The notes beneath the pieces are model-generated. The model searched no databases and was not told where the DNA came from. It was given only the letters and a program-made list of their open reading frames with translations. Position numbers and translations under genes: made by a program. From Mytilus trossulus (lineage: Eukaryota > Mollusca > Bivalvia > Mytilida > Mytilidae): a stretch of DNA of 64,000 bases. Location of the stretch: assembly GCF_036588685.1 (NCBI RefSeq), contig NC_086386.1, forward strand, positions 76,072,682 to 76,136,681, given 5' to 3'. This document shows positions 1-11,110 of the stretch, piece after piece. How positions within the stretch are numbered: the first letter of the stretch is position 1; each line of letters opens with the position of its first letter.

Positions 1-1244
1 CCCTTAAGGAGTTATTGCCCTTTATAGTAAATTTTTAACAAATTTTCGTCAGTTTTTGTAACTTGTACAAAAATCTTCTTCTCTGAAACCACATGGCCAA
101 ATTAAACCAAATTTGGCGATAATTATCATTGTGGTATATAGTTTGAAAAATGTGTCTGATGACTCCGCCTACCAAACAAAAAGGCCGACATGGCTAAAAT
201 TAGAACATAGTGGTAAAATTAAGTTTTTGATTTATATCTTTAAAACTAAGACATTTAGGGCAAATCTTTCAAGATTTAAATGTCCATCAGAATAAGATCT
301 ATCCACTCGCAAATTTTCAGATGAATCTGACAACTCGTTATTGGGTTGCTGCCCTAAAATTGGTAATTTTAAGGAAATTTTGCAGTTTTTGGTTATTATC
401 TTGAATACTATTATAGATAGAGATAAACTGTAAACAGCAATTTTGTTCAGCAAAGTAGGATCTACAAATAAGTCAACATGATAAAAATTGTAAGAGTACC
501 CCTTAAGGAGTTATTGCCCTTTATAGTCAATTTTGAACAAATTTTCGTCAGTTTTTGTAATTTGTACAAAAATCTTCTTCTCTGAAACTACATGGCCAAA
601 TTAAACCAAACTTGGCAATAATTATCATTGTGGTATATAGTTTGAAAAATGTGTCTGATGACACCGCCTACCAAACAAAATGGTCGACATGGCTAAAATT
701 AGAACATAGTGGTAAAATGCAGTTTTTGATTTATATCTTTAAAACTAAGACATTTAGGGCAAATCTTTCAAGATTTAAATGTCCATCAGAATAAGATCTA
801 TCCCCTCGCAAATTTTCAGATGAATCTGACAACTCGTTATTGGGTTGCTGCCCTAAAATCGGTAATTTTAAGGAAATTTTGCAGTTTTTGGTTATTATCT
901 TGAATACTATTATAGATAGAGATAAACTGTAAACAGCAATTTTGTTCAGCAAAGTAGGATCTACAAATAAGTCAACATGATAAAAATTGTAAGAGTACCC
1001 CTTAAGGAGTTATTGCCCTTTATAGTCAATTTTGAACAAATTTTCGTCATTTTTGTAACTTGTACAAAAATCTTCTTTTCTAAAACTATGAGCCATATTA
1101 AACTAAACGTGGCCACAATCATCACTATGGTATCTTTTTAAAAAAAGTGTCTAATGACCCCACCTACCAACCAAGATGACCGACATCAGTAAATACAGTA
1201 ACAGGTGAGCGACACAGGCTCTTGAGAGCCTCTAGTTCTTTTTA
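1..1244 (+). repeat. Tandem ~499-bp repeat, 3' part of a dispersed element
   Basis: Three head-to-tail units start with the same CCCTTAAGGAGTTATTGCCC at 1, 500 and 999, so the period is 499 bp. The first two are nearly identical and the third is diverged and short. The array ends with a GGCTCTTGAGAGCC hairpin followed by CTAG at about 1219-1239. The same order of sequence blocks and the same terminal hairpin recur at 20041-21899, so this is the 3' portion of a dispersed element cut by the window edge. The short ORFs repeated in each unit (for example 113-295 and 612-794) are products of the repetition, not genes. A hairpin plus CTAG end would fit a Helitron-like element, but this is only a suggestion. 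Confidence 0.85.
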
Positions 1245-2944
1245 TAAATCTTTTACATGAGTAATGATAAGCCATCTGTTTAAAAGACTTATAAAATTTT
1301 AATTATTTTTTAATAGTTTTTGAGAACTTAAACTTGTCAATGATGAAGCTATGAAAAGTCAAGAGAGAATATTTTCCCGTCATAATTTCAATGGCTTATA
1401 TCACGAACACATATACATTGACCTATATATATATATTTTAATCTTTTGATTCATTTATTTATCCCGGCCTTTATCAATATAAACTAGTGTTTTGAAAAGT
1501 TACTTATTTGGGAACTGAGGCTAAGCAAACTCCCTTATTTAAAGGGACACATGACATGCATGAAGTTAGCTGTGTCTAATTCCTGTTCACCGATTTTAAT
1601 CAAACTCCCATATTTGATTCATAACAATTTAAAACATTTATCCAAACTATAAAAAGTAAAAACTATACAATTTTACAGGGCGCAGGCATAAAAATATGTA
1701 GATTTGTTTCATGTATATTTTAGTCTAGATGAGTTGATCTCTTAAGTCATCCATTGACCATATTTATAGCAATGTACACATAATTATGGATATAAATAGA
1801 TGAAGCCAACTGGAGCGGTTGGATTTTACTGTGGTCTATTTAATTTCAAACTATAGATAAAAAAGTAAATGTTTATCATCATTTTTATCTGTATAAATTA
1901 CTATGAGTTTTTGTGGATCACATCAGTTGATCACATGATTTACTTTTGTTTCACTTTCAATGTTGACAATGTGTTCCTTTGAAATAACAATACACATACA
2001 ATTCACATTTTATCCATCTCAAGCTTATGGGTTAAATTGAAGTTAACATGAATACAGATTCAATGTGGTCGAATTATTCACTTGCAAGTGAATGATTCAT
2101 AATCAATGTTTTTTAGCATTTTAGCTTATCTTGACACAATTGAATCATTGTGGCTGCTAAAAGCGAGTTATTATTTCACCAGGGACCACGCTGTTTTAAC
2201 TGGCGACGAAATACCGCTGCTGGTGATGTTTCTGGCGCCAACGTTTTCATATGTAAAAATTTTCATTTCTTGACACTATCGATCTTCATTTTAATTGGTA
2301 AAAGTTAGAAAAATAAATTGTACAAAATTTTACCTGGCGACAAGTTTATGACTTCATTTACAACCCCAAGCTAATCACGTTACAACAGGTGTCATAATCT
2401 CATGCTGTTGTTATGTAGGTAATCCATTTATCGGGTGGGTCATGATCATTAATGATCATCCACATTAATTAATTCAAATGGAAATGGTCAGTCCAGATTT
2501 TGTCAATTACATTTGTTTAATTTTTTTTAATAATAAATATTGTAGCCTTACACATCTTCAAATATCCTTCAATGAAAAATAAAAAGTAAACATTTTGCAG
2601 TATAAATTTTACCTTTTGAAATCGAATGTTTGACATTGTTAATTTATTAAAATATTTATATCAAACGCAGTTGATTGATTGTAACAGAGAATACATATCA
2701 TTGGTTTGAAAAATGATGTAACTTTGACCGCAGAAGCAGAGTTCATAAAATTAATGGGTCACAATATATTTTAGATTGTCTTGTTTTGATGACAAAGATT
2801 ATTTTATTTTTTTAATGCAATTACAGACATTTTCATGAGTTGTCTACTCTTTTTTCCTTAATCTGTAATAACATATAATATATCATTAATATTTTATCTT
2901 TAGTGGGCACTTAAGAAGTCTTAAAACTTTGCACAGTAGTTTAA
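1245..2944. other. Gene-free stretch with one MITE copy
   Basis: No ORF or splice structure is supported here. From about 1538 to 2180 lies a diverged, right-truncated copy of the element seen complete at 30554-31246. Shared blocks include the perfect 18-bp palindrome ATTCACTTGCAAGTGAAT at 2076-2093. The rest is AT-rich sequence in which I see nothing specific. Confidence 0.6.
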
Positions 2945-3151
2945 TACTGTAAATTCAGAAATTAATGCAAGGTTTTTAGTATTGCGAAAAATGCGACTGA
3001 GTTGTAAACGCAATAATTTAAACTCGTACTTTGAAATATTTCATATGAATTTAACAGGATTTTTCTCAAAATCGTAAAAATTAAAATCTAAAAGTCTAAA
3101 ATGAAAAAATCGCAATAATAAATGCACGCAATAATTTCTGAATTTACAGTA
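2945..3151. mobile_element. 207-bp MITE with 20-bp perfect terminal inverted repeats
   Basis: TACTGTAAATTCAGAAATTA at 2945-2964 is the exact reverse complement of 3132-3151. The interior is AT-rich, has no coding capacity, and contains further GCAATAA-type inverted motifs. A fragment carrying the same terminal motif (ACTGTAAATTCAG) sits at about 4212-4226. Short length, perfect termini and lack of a gene are typical of a non-autonomous DNA transposon. I could not assign a superfamily. Confidence 0.85.
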
Positions 3152-3304
3152 TGTATATTACCTTGATATCTAATTTTCTAATTCCATTAATACAATTTTG
3201 ATGAACCATAGTAAATCAATATATGAGACAAGGCCTTTAAGGGAAAACTAACCTGTAATAACAAGGCTTAAGTTATTACAGACATATGACATATTACACA
3301 TGAG

Positions 3305-3563
3305 TGTAAATTCACATTGCGATAAGACATGTCACAGTACTTGTCTATCCCAAATTCATGTGTTTCGTTTTGATGTTATATTTGTTAATCTGGTGGGATT
3401 TTGTCTGATGCTCGGTCCGTTAATTGTTTCTGTGTGTGTTAAATTTGAGTGTTATGTCCTTGTTCTCCTCTTATATTAATGCGTTTTCCTCGGTTTTAGT
3501 TTGGTCCCGATTTTTTTTTTTCCCGTGGATTTATGAGTTTTGAACAGCGGTATAATACTGTTA
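3305..3563 (+). repeat. 5'-truncated retroelement 3' tail, copy 1
   Basis: This segment aligns by eye with 40775-41035 and, in part, with 25750-25890 and 39296-39420. Shared blocks are GCGATAAGACRTGTCAC, CTTGTCTATCCCAAATTCATG, CCTCGGTTTTAGTTTG and GGATTTATGAGTTTTGAACA. The 39296 copy directly follows a broken reverse-transcriptase reading frame. I therefore infer that the family is the 3' tail of that retroelement, scattered as 5'-truncated copies. Confidence 0.7.
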
Positions 3564-4031
3564 AGTATACATAAAGAAAATTATAATAACAGTAAAACTT
3601 CAGTCAGAGCTCAGACATAAATAAGTCTGAATCTGCTTTTGACTCATAGAGGTTCATGAACTTATGAAAAATTTAAACAAAATAAAGGTTGTATAAATTG
3701 TCCCTTTGAAATATGTTACATACACAGTTTTTTTTATATGTAAGCCCTCAATATGACATGTATGTTATTTTCTCTAATAACTTATTTAAGTTAGACCCTT
3801 GACTGTTAATATAAAACAACTGAAGACCAAGTAACCTGGACCTACATCATGTACATGTATTTATTCTTATTAATACTTTTTTTTTACAATTTTGAAACAA
3901 TTATTAACAGTTAAAATACCACTTACAACAAGATCCAGCTCAAAACTGAGTAATTAACATAACACAATAATTTTAGTCATTTCCTGATATAAATGTAGAA
4001 AATGGAATTAATTTATATTTTTTGATTTCAG

Positions 4032-4461
4032 AAATAATTTCACAGATCTGAATGGTGAAATAATATCAATAAACATAGGGTAAGTAAAATACACATCAAA
4101 GTTAGTTTTTTCAGATGTCAGTTAAACAAGTTAAGGTTGAACTATAGTTACAATACTACAGTAAACAGTAATTGAGGAATCTTAGTATGATGATTTTTTT
4201 TTTTAAAGTTTTACTGTAAATTCAGAATTTATTTTACTTGCATTTATTTATTAGGATTTTGACAAGAACCCTACATATAGTAGACAATAGGATTGAAAAC
4301 ATGCAAAAGATATATGATTTCAAAAACACTTTCAGTATAAGAGGGATAGAATATCACTTCACTGGAAAAAAATTACCCGTGAAATACCATGTCTGGAATA
4401 ATATCACAAGAGGAAAGAATAAACCGTTACATACAAGCACTGTACTGCCTTCAACAATGAG
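4032..4461 (+). other. Two weak candidate exons upstream of the zinc-finger gene
   Basis: A possible exon at 4032-4079 (after TTTGATTTCAG, before GTAAGT) and one at 4255-4461 (after TTTATTTATTAG, before GTAAAC) are phase-compatible with each other. Read together they give about 85 open codons. Three points argue against them. The 3' part of the second exon resembles a dispersed repeat of this window (CCTTCAACAATGAG block). Its acceptor follows a MITE fragment. Its 3' phase (2) does not match the open frame entering the exon at 5615. They may be untranslated, belong to another isoform, or be spurious. Confidence 0.25.
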
Positions 4462-4479
4462 GTAAACCCCAAACTCTAC

Positions 4480-4800
4480 AGTTGGATATAAAAGGCCAAA
4501 GATGAAAAATATGAAGCCATAATATTCAATTGAACTGACAGGCTCTTGACTTGGGACAGACACATATAGAATGTGTGGGGTTAAACATTTTAGAAATGTG
4601 GTTCAAAAGTATGGATGTGTACATTTTTACAACCAAAATATATTTAAAACTTGGTATAAAAAGAAGGAAACAATTTGACAGAAAATAAAGTGCTCATTGT
4701 TGAAGGCTGTACAGTGACGTATAGTTGTTAACGATGTTTGTGTCATTTTGGTCTTTTGTGGATAGTTGTCTCATTGGCAATCATACCACATTTTCTTTTT
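4480..4800. repeat. Two opposing fragments of a dispersed short repeat
   Basis: At 4440-4600 a diverged plus-strand copy shows the CCTTCAACAATGAG, ATAAAAGGCC and CTTGACTTGGGACAG blocks. At about 4700-4800 the minus strand carries the head of the same family (AATGTGGTATGATTGCCAATGAGACAAC in reverse complement). Fuller plus-strand copies are at 7736-8090, 29037-29390 and 58612-58900. There is no coding capacity. Confidence 0.65.
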
Positions 4801-5614
4801 TATATTATTTGAAATCTAATAAAGTCTAAGTGTGTATTGGGATGATTACTGTAACATATGACCCTAATATAACTTGTACGGTATATAGAACAGTGTTGTC
4901 CAAAGAAATTTAATTAAGCATCCTGGTAAGCATTTAAAATACAATGTACCATCTTTTTTCTAAAAATTATAGCATAACACCTATAACATACTTTATAGCG
5001 GGTTATTTTTGCAAGGCGTAAATTTTCGCGGATAGAACAAAATCGCCAAAATAATTTCCACAAAATTTTAAGTGTACATGCAAAAGTATGGTTAAATGTT
5101 TTGAATCCGGCAAAATTATAACTGCCAAAATATTTTGTAAACCTTATTTAATGAAAATTGTGAAACTGTAAAAAATAACAGGCTATAGATCTAGTCAGAG
5201 TAATCTATGAAATGAACAATTCATATAGCATCACATTATTATGAATGTTAAAAGGTCCTGGGGAGAACAGTGTTATATGATACTACATTATACTATTAAG
5301 TATTATACATAATGTTATATTATTAGTACATACAGTTATTATTGTGAAGGTTGTCCTTGTTAAAACAAAACAATCTTTCAAAAGATAAAATTTAAGGATT
5401 TTCAGTGTTTACAGGGGAGGTAATATTTTGACACCAGATTTCCCACAGCTTGGGAATTTTGATTTAACTACTGTATCTTTATGACAGAAGTCACCAAAGA
5501 CAATTTTTTAGGGTAATAACTTTATCATGTTTATGTTTTATATGTGAAGATCTGCATTGTTGTATTACATGTATTATGAAATGAAAAGTTGATTTTAATT
5601 TTTTTTATTTGTAG
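4801..5614. other. AT-rich gene-free stretch before the zinc-finger exon
   Basis: About 4980-5160 contains a TTATAGCGGGTTATTTTTGC / GCAAAATTATAACTGCC-like block that looks like a decayed MITE. The acceptor of the next exon, a long T/A-rich tract ending in TTTGTAG, closes the stretch at 5614. I see nothing else. Confidence 0.45.
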
Positions 5615-5637
5615 GATTTATAAATCCAAAAGAAGAA

Positions 5638-7152
5638 ATGACACTTTACTGTGTAAATGATTCATTCAGCTCCAAAATTCAGGATGCCATCTTGTCGGTT
5701 TGTTCAGAAAACTACTCATCACAGGGTATAGAGGTTGATGGTATTGTGTGTGTCACATTCAGAAACCCTGCCACCAATTGTGTTGTCCGGATACACAAAA
5801 GTCTTGGAAAAGAGCCAAATAAGGTTCAGGAACCAAAAAGCTGCCTGAATTATTATCAGGAAGAGAATTTAGATAAACAAGTGACACAGAGTACAATAGA
5901 TAATAATAGACTTGATGCCCAGAATAAAAACAATGAACAAATGTATTTATATGAACATGGCGAAGAGAATGATCTTCATTTTTCTTCTGAACATGATGAC
6001 CATGGTGAAAGAATGCATTTAATAGCTAGATTTCCAAGAAGTCATGGCCAATATTTTGAATCAAATCAAACTAATAACTCTGAAAAAGAAAGATTTCAAG
6101 ATATTATCTCCCCTTATTCAAATTCTGAAACATTAACCAAATCTGAAAAACCTAGTAGTAGTAATGCCTGCAACATAGGTAAAGACAATCATATGATTAA
6201 GATTGAGAAGGAAGATTGGAATGGACCAGAAAAGTCTAGCATTATTAATAAGAAAAGTAATTTAGAGACAATCATTAATAGGTTTACCAGTGAAAATAAT
6301 GCTATAATTAGGGATACTTTGGATACAGACGAAGAACACATGGATCAGGGACAGCATTTTGAATCTGATAATGAAATGTACTTTGTTGAGAATGACAATC
6401 AGGAATCAAACATGATTTACTATGAAGATGAGTCTGAAAGTGACAGTAGTAGGACTGCCAAATATGGTAATCCTGTTTGTATAGACCTCAGTGAAACTGA
6501 TCCAGATCTTGTTGAAGTTCAGTCAGAAATAGAATCTCGTTTAAAAGAAGAAATGAACAGGACACATGCAAAATTCAAAATATATGACAATGTGCAGACA
6601 TCATTTGAGACAAACATAACCAATTCCACCCCCTGTACCTCTCAGCAGACAAAACCTACTTTTAAACTAGAAAACGTAAACAGAACAAACACAAAATCTC
6701 TCTCTCAAATAAAACAATCCTTAAAAGGTTCTTTTGCGAAATCGAGATATCGACAACTTGGAAACAAGCCAATGCCAGTGTTGTCATTTGAACAAAAGAA
6801 AGTGTACTGTAAATTCTGTGGATTAGGGTTTACAAATTCTGGAAATAAAAATCGCCATGAGCGGTCAACCTGTGGTGCTGTAAAGTACAAATGTGAGTTT
6901 TGTGATTCGTTGTTTAGTCGTTCTGATAGTAGAGCAAGACACATGCTTTATTGCCACGGTCTTGCAATCAAGGACAGATTATCAAATATTTCACCTAAGA
7001 AATCGGGTGCGTTACCTAAGAATATTAAATTAGGACTATCTACTGCTTTAGTGACAGAAAGTCTGCCAAATTTTAAGAATTTTTCAGATCCTGAAATTCA
7101 CTTCAAATCAAAAGATATTCAGAACTCTGATTCCCTTTTAGTGGTAGAATAA
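5638..7152 (+). CDS. C2H2-type zinc-finger protein, last (or only) coding exon
   Basis: This is a 504-residue ORF with two adjacent zinc fingers near its C-terminus. Finger 1 has C391, C394, H407 and C412 (C-x2-C-x12-H-x4-C, a C2HC variant). Finger 2 has C419, C422, H435 and H440 (C-x2-C-x12-H-x4-H). The first ~380 residues are low-complexity, rich in Asn, Ser, Glu and Asp, and have no domain I recognise. Fingers of this type usually bind nucleic acid, so a nuclear regulator is likely; targets are unknown. The frame stays open 5' of the ATG to the acceptor at 5614 (TTTGTAG), so the protein may begin in an upstream exon that I could not identify. The ATG at 5638 is the most conservative start. 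It is the only long single-exon ORF in the window apart from exon 1 of the B-box gene. Confidence 0.88.
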   Translation: MTLYCVNDSFSSKIQDAILSVCSENYSSQGIEVDGIVCVTFRNPATNCVVRIHKSLGKEPNKVQEPKSCLNYYQEENLDKQVTQSTIDNNRLDAQNKNNEQMYLYEHGEENDLHFSSEHDDHGERMHLIARFPRSHGQYFESNQTNNSEKERFQDIISPYSNSETLTKSEKPSSSNACNIGKDNHMIKIEKEDWNGPEKSSIINKKSNLETIINRFTSENNAIIRDTLDTDEEHMDQGQHFESDNEMYFVENDNQESNMIYYEDESESDSSRTAKYGNPVCIDLSETDPDLVEVQSEIESRLKEEMNRTHAKFKIYDNVQTSFETNITNSTPCTSQQTKPTFKLENVNRTNTKSLSQIKQSLKGSFAKSRYRQLGNKPMPVLSFEQKKVYCKFCGLGFTNSGNKNRHERSTCGAVKYKCEFCDSLFSRSDSRARHMLYCHGLAIKDRLSNISPKKSGALPKNIKLGLSTALVTESLPNFKNFSDPEIHFKSKDIQNSDSLLVVE

Positions 7153-7200
7153 TATAATTTTGTGTCAATTATGTCAATTTAGAATAGAAATGTCATTAAA

Positions 7201-7206
7201 AATAAA
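7201..7206 (+). promoter_or_regulatory. Candidate polyadenylation signal of the zinc-finger gene
   Basis: AATAAA lies 49 nt after the TAA stop at 7150-7152, at a position suited to a short 3' UTR. The hexamer is common in AT-rich DNA, so this is a plausible choice and not proof. Confidence 0.45.
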
Positions 7207-7324
7207 AAGTAATGCATTTTTTTTTTAACAGCAACTTGATTAGCTGTACATTTGGCAAAACGTTCAGTAATTTTTGGTCTGACATCAATACTTAAATTCA
7301 AAGTTTTTTGTTCTTTTTTTTGAC

Positions 7325-7445
7325 GCTTACATTTTTTTTGATTTGAGCGTCACTGGTGAGCCTTATACAAAACGTGCGTCTGAATAAAATATAACTGTTA
7401 ATAATAACAATTTAATCCTGGTATCAATGATGAGTTTATTAACAT
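7325..7445 (+). repeat. Dispersed repeat (GAGCGTCACTGGTGAG family)
   Basis: The block TTTGAGCGTCACTGGTGAGCC followed by AACGTGCGTCTG and AATCCTGGTA recurs on the plus strand at 40360-40510. It also recurs on the minus strand at 32105-32290, 37955-38020 and 59345-59440. It looks like a retroelement 3' tail or SINE body and has no coding content. Confidence 0.65.
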
Positions 7446-7735
7446 TATTTTTGTCAAATGTATAGAAAAGATATTGTATAAAGTTCTCGATCAATACAAA
7501 CCCCAAACTTGTACAATAATCATTGTGATGTCTGTTTTAAATCTTCAAACTCGTCAGCAATATTTATTTATTGCACATGTAAACATGTAAACATGACTGC
7601 TTTAACTAAATTAGAAGGGAGGAGAAGGAAATTTGTACACAGTTGTTTTAGTTAGAGACTCAGTTGAGCCTGAATAGATCACCTGGCATAACTTTCAGTT
7701 TGCATAATTAAAACTATTAGCAATCTAATTTGAGA

Positions 7736-8090
7736 TAGATATAGGAAGATGTGGTATGAGTGCCATTGAGACAACTCTCCATCCAAATAACAATTTAAAA
7801 AAAAAAGAAAAAAACAAGTAAACCATTATAGGTCAATGTACGGCCTTCAACACGGAGCCTTGACTCACACCAAACAACAAGCTATTAAAGGCCCCAAAAT
7901 TACTAGTTTAAAACCATTTAAACGGGAAAACCAATGGTCTAATCTATATAAAAAACGAGAAACGAGAAACACATATATATTATTACATAAACAAATGACA
8001 ACTACTGTACATCAGATTCCTGACTAAGACAGATGCAAACATTTGCAGCGGGATTAAATGTTTTAATGGATCCAAACCTTCTCCCTTTTT
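7736..8090 (+). repeat. Dispersed short repeat, long copy (GATGTGGTATGAGTGCC family)
   Basis: This is a near full-length copy of the family also found at 29037-29390 and 58612-58900. It runs from TATAGGAAGATGTGGTATGA through CGGCCTTCAACACGGAGCC to CCAAACCTTCTCCCTTTTTC. Small ORFs in it (7836-8027 and 7983-8357 on the minus strand) are incidental. Confidence 0.75.
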
Positions 8091-8572
8091 CTGAAACAAT
8101 AGCATAACATAACAACATAGAATAACACACGATAAAATATCAATTGGCAGACTTAACTCAATCAAAAAACATAAATAATTAATACACAATGAACGCATAA
8201 ATTTTATCTGCGATATCTGAATGCAAATGCAGAGATAATAAAATATTAGAGAACATTTATTACAATATTTTATGCTCAAAATGTGGTGAAATAAAAGAGG
8301 AGCGTTAAAAATCAGAGGGACATTCAATATAAGCCAGGACCATAATTCATCAATCAAGTTTCTTGTACAAGATGTCTCTCTCTTATCTATTTTCCAAATT
8401 TATATTCTTTTATAAAGTTTTGAAGGTAACTCTAAAGACTTACAATTGAAGAAGTTAGTAGACAATTACGCGTGCCCGATATGGTCCTGGTAAGAAAAAA
8501 GTAATTAGAATGTGCTGTTACAAAATTAGGGATATTATTTTTAATTAAAAAATTTACCTCATTCATGCAAAA

Positions 8573-8795
8573 AGAGGGGCGAAAGATATCAGAGGGACAA
8601 TCAGTCTCTTAGATAGAAAATAAATTGAAAACACCATGGCTAAAAAAGAAAGAGACAGACAAGTAAAGGTACACTATACACAACACAGAAAACTAAAGAC
8701 GTCACATGACAAACCCCACCTAAAAAAGAGGGTGATCTCTGGTGCTCAAGTTGGGAAAGCAGATCCTGCTCCATATTTGGCACCCGTCTTAGGCA
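8573..8795 (+). repeat. Dispersed repeat (GGCACCCGTC family), copy 1
   Basis: It shares ordered blocks with 28650-28990 and 35785-36240: GGGACGAAAGATAYCARAGG, AACACCATGG, CAACACAGAAAACTAAAG, GGGTGATCTC and GCAGATCCTGCTCCA..GGCACCCGTC. It has no coding content. The rest of 8796-9069 shows nothing I can name. Confidence 0.7.
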
Positions 8796-9069
8796 ATCAC
8801 GATTGAAGTCGAGCGCACCTTGCTTGTGCGAAATTTGAACTCAAAAACCTCAACGTGACAAGGTGGTGATACAGTGGTTAAAACACTTGCACTATTCGGC
8901 CATCGAGGACCGGGCATTACTGCAGATAAGTCTTTTTCCAAAATGCTCTGCCGTAGCAGAAATAGGTATACCTATAATGTTAAGGGATAAAACTGGCTTA
9001 TTTCGAAATCATGTGCAGTACAGTGCAGCAAACAATAACTGACTAGCTTTATGGTTGAGTATAAACTGG

Positions 9070-10385
9070 TTAAGGTTTATGTACCCTTCTGTAGCAATTT
9101 TAGAACGAACTTTTCAAACTTCAATTGTATTAAAACTACAGACATAATGAATAATATAGATAGACCATTGTGTACATATTCCAAGGGGAAACTTGATGCA
9201 AAGCATTATTTTTTTACTGTTTCATTGCATTAAATAGAAAAAATGAGGACTTTGTGGCAAATAAATCAAGATTTTTATAGAAAATCCACAGGCTTTATCC
9301 TTGTACTCTCATATTTGGCAATTCGATGACTGATGGATATGTGATTATTGCATGCAGTGCTAGCATTGATTTCCTTAAAATAAGTTTATAAATGTAGTTA
9401 TTGGTTAAGACAAATATAAATGTGGCCATAATCAAGTACACCTTTTAAGGTGTGCTCGACTTTAGTGACTCAGCACGAATGTATGTGAAGTTAGCAGCCG
9501 GTTCGTTATTCGTTATTCGATATTCAATATCCAACCGGCTGCTAGCAGCCAGTTTGATATTCAAAATTAAGTGAAAAATCATAAGAAAATTAAATACTTG
9601 AAATCATAAAACGCATGATTTTCATAGTAAAAAGGACTGATTAGATACGTAGGAATCATAAAATGACCTTTTCAAGCTGTCGTAATTTCTCGTTGTCCTT
9701 GAATATAAACCCTTTTCCGTGCGACTTATTTGTCTGTATGTATCATAGAGTTTTGTCACAAAAACGACTTCAAAGATGTACTTTTGTGTATAATATTTCT
9801 TACGACAAAAAGAAAAACCAATAACTCCAGAAATATTTATAACTATAAATAGAAATATATATGGAAAGCCAAAAAAACAAAATTTCAGTCAAAAAATGTC
9901 AAAATTTTAGGACAAAGGGCACAGGGTGATGGTGAGAGCCCCCTGATCTCTCAATCTTTCTAATATTTAACAGACATTTAGTCAATAGGTAGATACAAAC
10001 GTGACTAAAAGGACTTTAGGTACACTTTCGGTCTTCTATGTTTACGGAGCGCCCAAAGTGCCAGTTGGATATTCAAAATATATAGCGAAAACCTACCCGA
10101 GACCGCTAAAATGAGGTTGAGACCCCCCTGGTCTTTTAATGTCCATAAAATTCAACCAAATCATTGACCCTGTATATATAAAGATTGTATTAGATGGATT
10201 TTTCAGAAAAACGTCATCTTCAATATCTACGGAGGGCTAAGATTGTCACTTTTTAGCCGAAATAATCAGAATTTTAGGACAAAGGGCACAGGGCAATGGT
10301 GATGGCCCTCTAATCTCTCAATCTTTGTATTACTAAGCAGACATTCAGTTAATAGGTAGGCAGACATTATAACCTGATGTTGGAA
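9070..10385 (+). repeat. Left terminal inverted repeat of the Polinton relic
   Basis: The sequence pairs in inverted orientation with 13918-17740. Matching landmarks are TTTATGTACCCTTCTGT (outer end), the AAAATCTTGATTTATTTGCC region, the AGCAGCCGGTT/AACCGGCTGCT hairpin, ATAAATAGAAATAT, and the start of the 368-bp repeat (GGACAAAGGGCACAGG at about 9911 and 10276). Only about 1.3 repeat units are present here, against roughly eight in the right arm. Confidence 0.85.
9493..9543 (+). repeat. Hairpin in left TIR (AGCAGCCGGTT arms)
   Basis: AGCAGCCGGTT at 9493-9503 is perfectly complementary to AACCGGCTGCT at 9533-9543. The 29-nt loop is built of TTCGTTATTCGATATTC-like repeats. The same hairpin is kept in the right TIR. 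Confidence 0.85.
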
Positions 10386-10729
10386 GGGGGCAACTATCCC
10401 CACTTGGGGTTGTGAGAGATTAAACAAGCAGCTGACCACCGTCTTGACAAAGAGAGAGACCGATTGAGCTCGGCAAATTGTGAGCTATGGGATGAAAAAA
10501 ACCAGGCGCACCGGTTATGATTACCACGAATTTTATATTTTTTGATATGGACGATAGGATCGAAAGATCAAAAGCTGGGTCTAAAACCATTTAATCGTGG
10601 ATATTGGTTTTGGGTGAAACAAATTGATTTTATTTTGGATTGTTATAAAGATTAAGACATCGATCCAATAGCTATTAATAGCTGGAATTAGTTGTTGAAA
10701 ACGTCAAAGCCCTGAGTGGTATTACCAAA

Positions 10730-11110
10730 ATGAACCACCGCCGATGGTACTCCCGGATGAGGAAGGATCAGTTGGATCAGTTGATCGTAACGAAGACCAA
10801 CATTTTTTTAGCGTTGTCCCAACCCTATACTAAGAAGGATATTATCACCCAAGCTAAACAGCATGAGTTGATAGAGGTTAGCAGGATGTAGAAAGATCGA
10901 CTACTGGAGAAGTTACAGGAACAGATCAGAGAAGATAGGAAATCATTGGGGATAAAATTGAGGTACATCAACTGAAGAAAGCCTTTAAAGATGTATTTAC
11001 TACCTGAAAGATGGATGTGCAGACCTTCCTTGAGGTCTCTCAGATGTCAAGGGTGGAACTTATAGACGATTGGGCATTGAAAGGATAACAAGTCAATGTG
11101 ATGCTGCACT
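10730..11110 (+). pseudogene. Broken coding remnant upstream of PolB in the Polinton relic
   Basis: Short in-frame runs rich in Lys, Gln, Glu and Leu (about 10730-10890, then 10890-11060 in other frames) are separated by stops. GC content and codon texture are higher than in the surrounding intergenic DNA, so this is probably eroded Polinton coding sequence. It may be the N-terminal extension of the polymerase gene or a small neighbouring gene. I do not recognise the protein. Confidence 0.4.

Noticed and set aside
113..952. Repeated 60- and 73-codon ORFs on both strands
   Set aside because: They recur only because the 499-bp DNA unit recurs; no start context, domain or splice support.
7983..8357. 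124-codon minus-strand ORF with hydrophobic stretches
   Set aside because: Overlaps the short-repeat copy at 7736-8090; the hydrophobic look comes from AT-rich antisense DNA.
8863..8950. tRNA-like segment (GGTGATACAGTGGTTAAAAC)
   Set aside because: An A-box-like part is visible but there is no B box (GGTTCGA) and no cloverleaf; at most an old SINE scrap.
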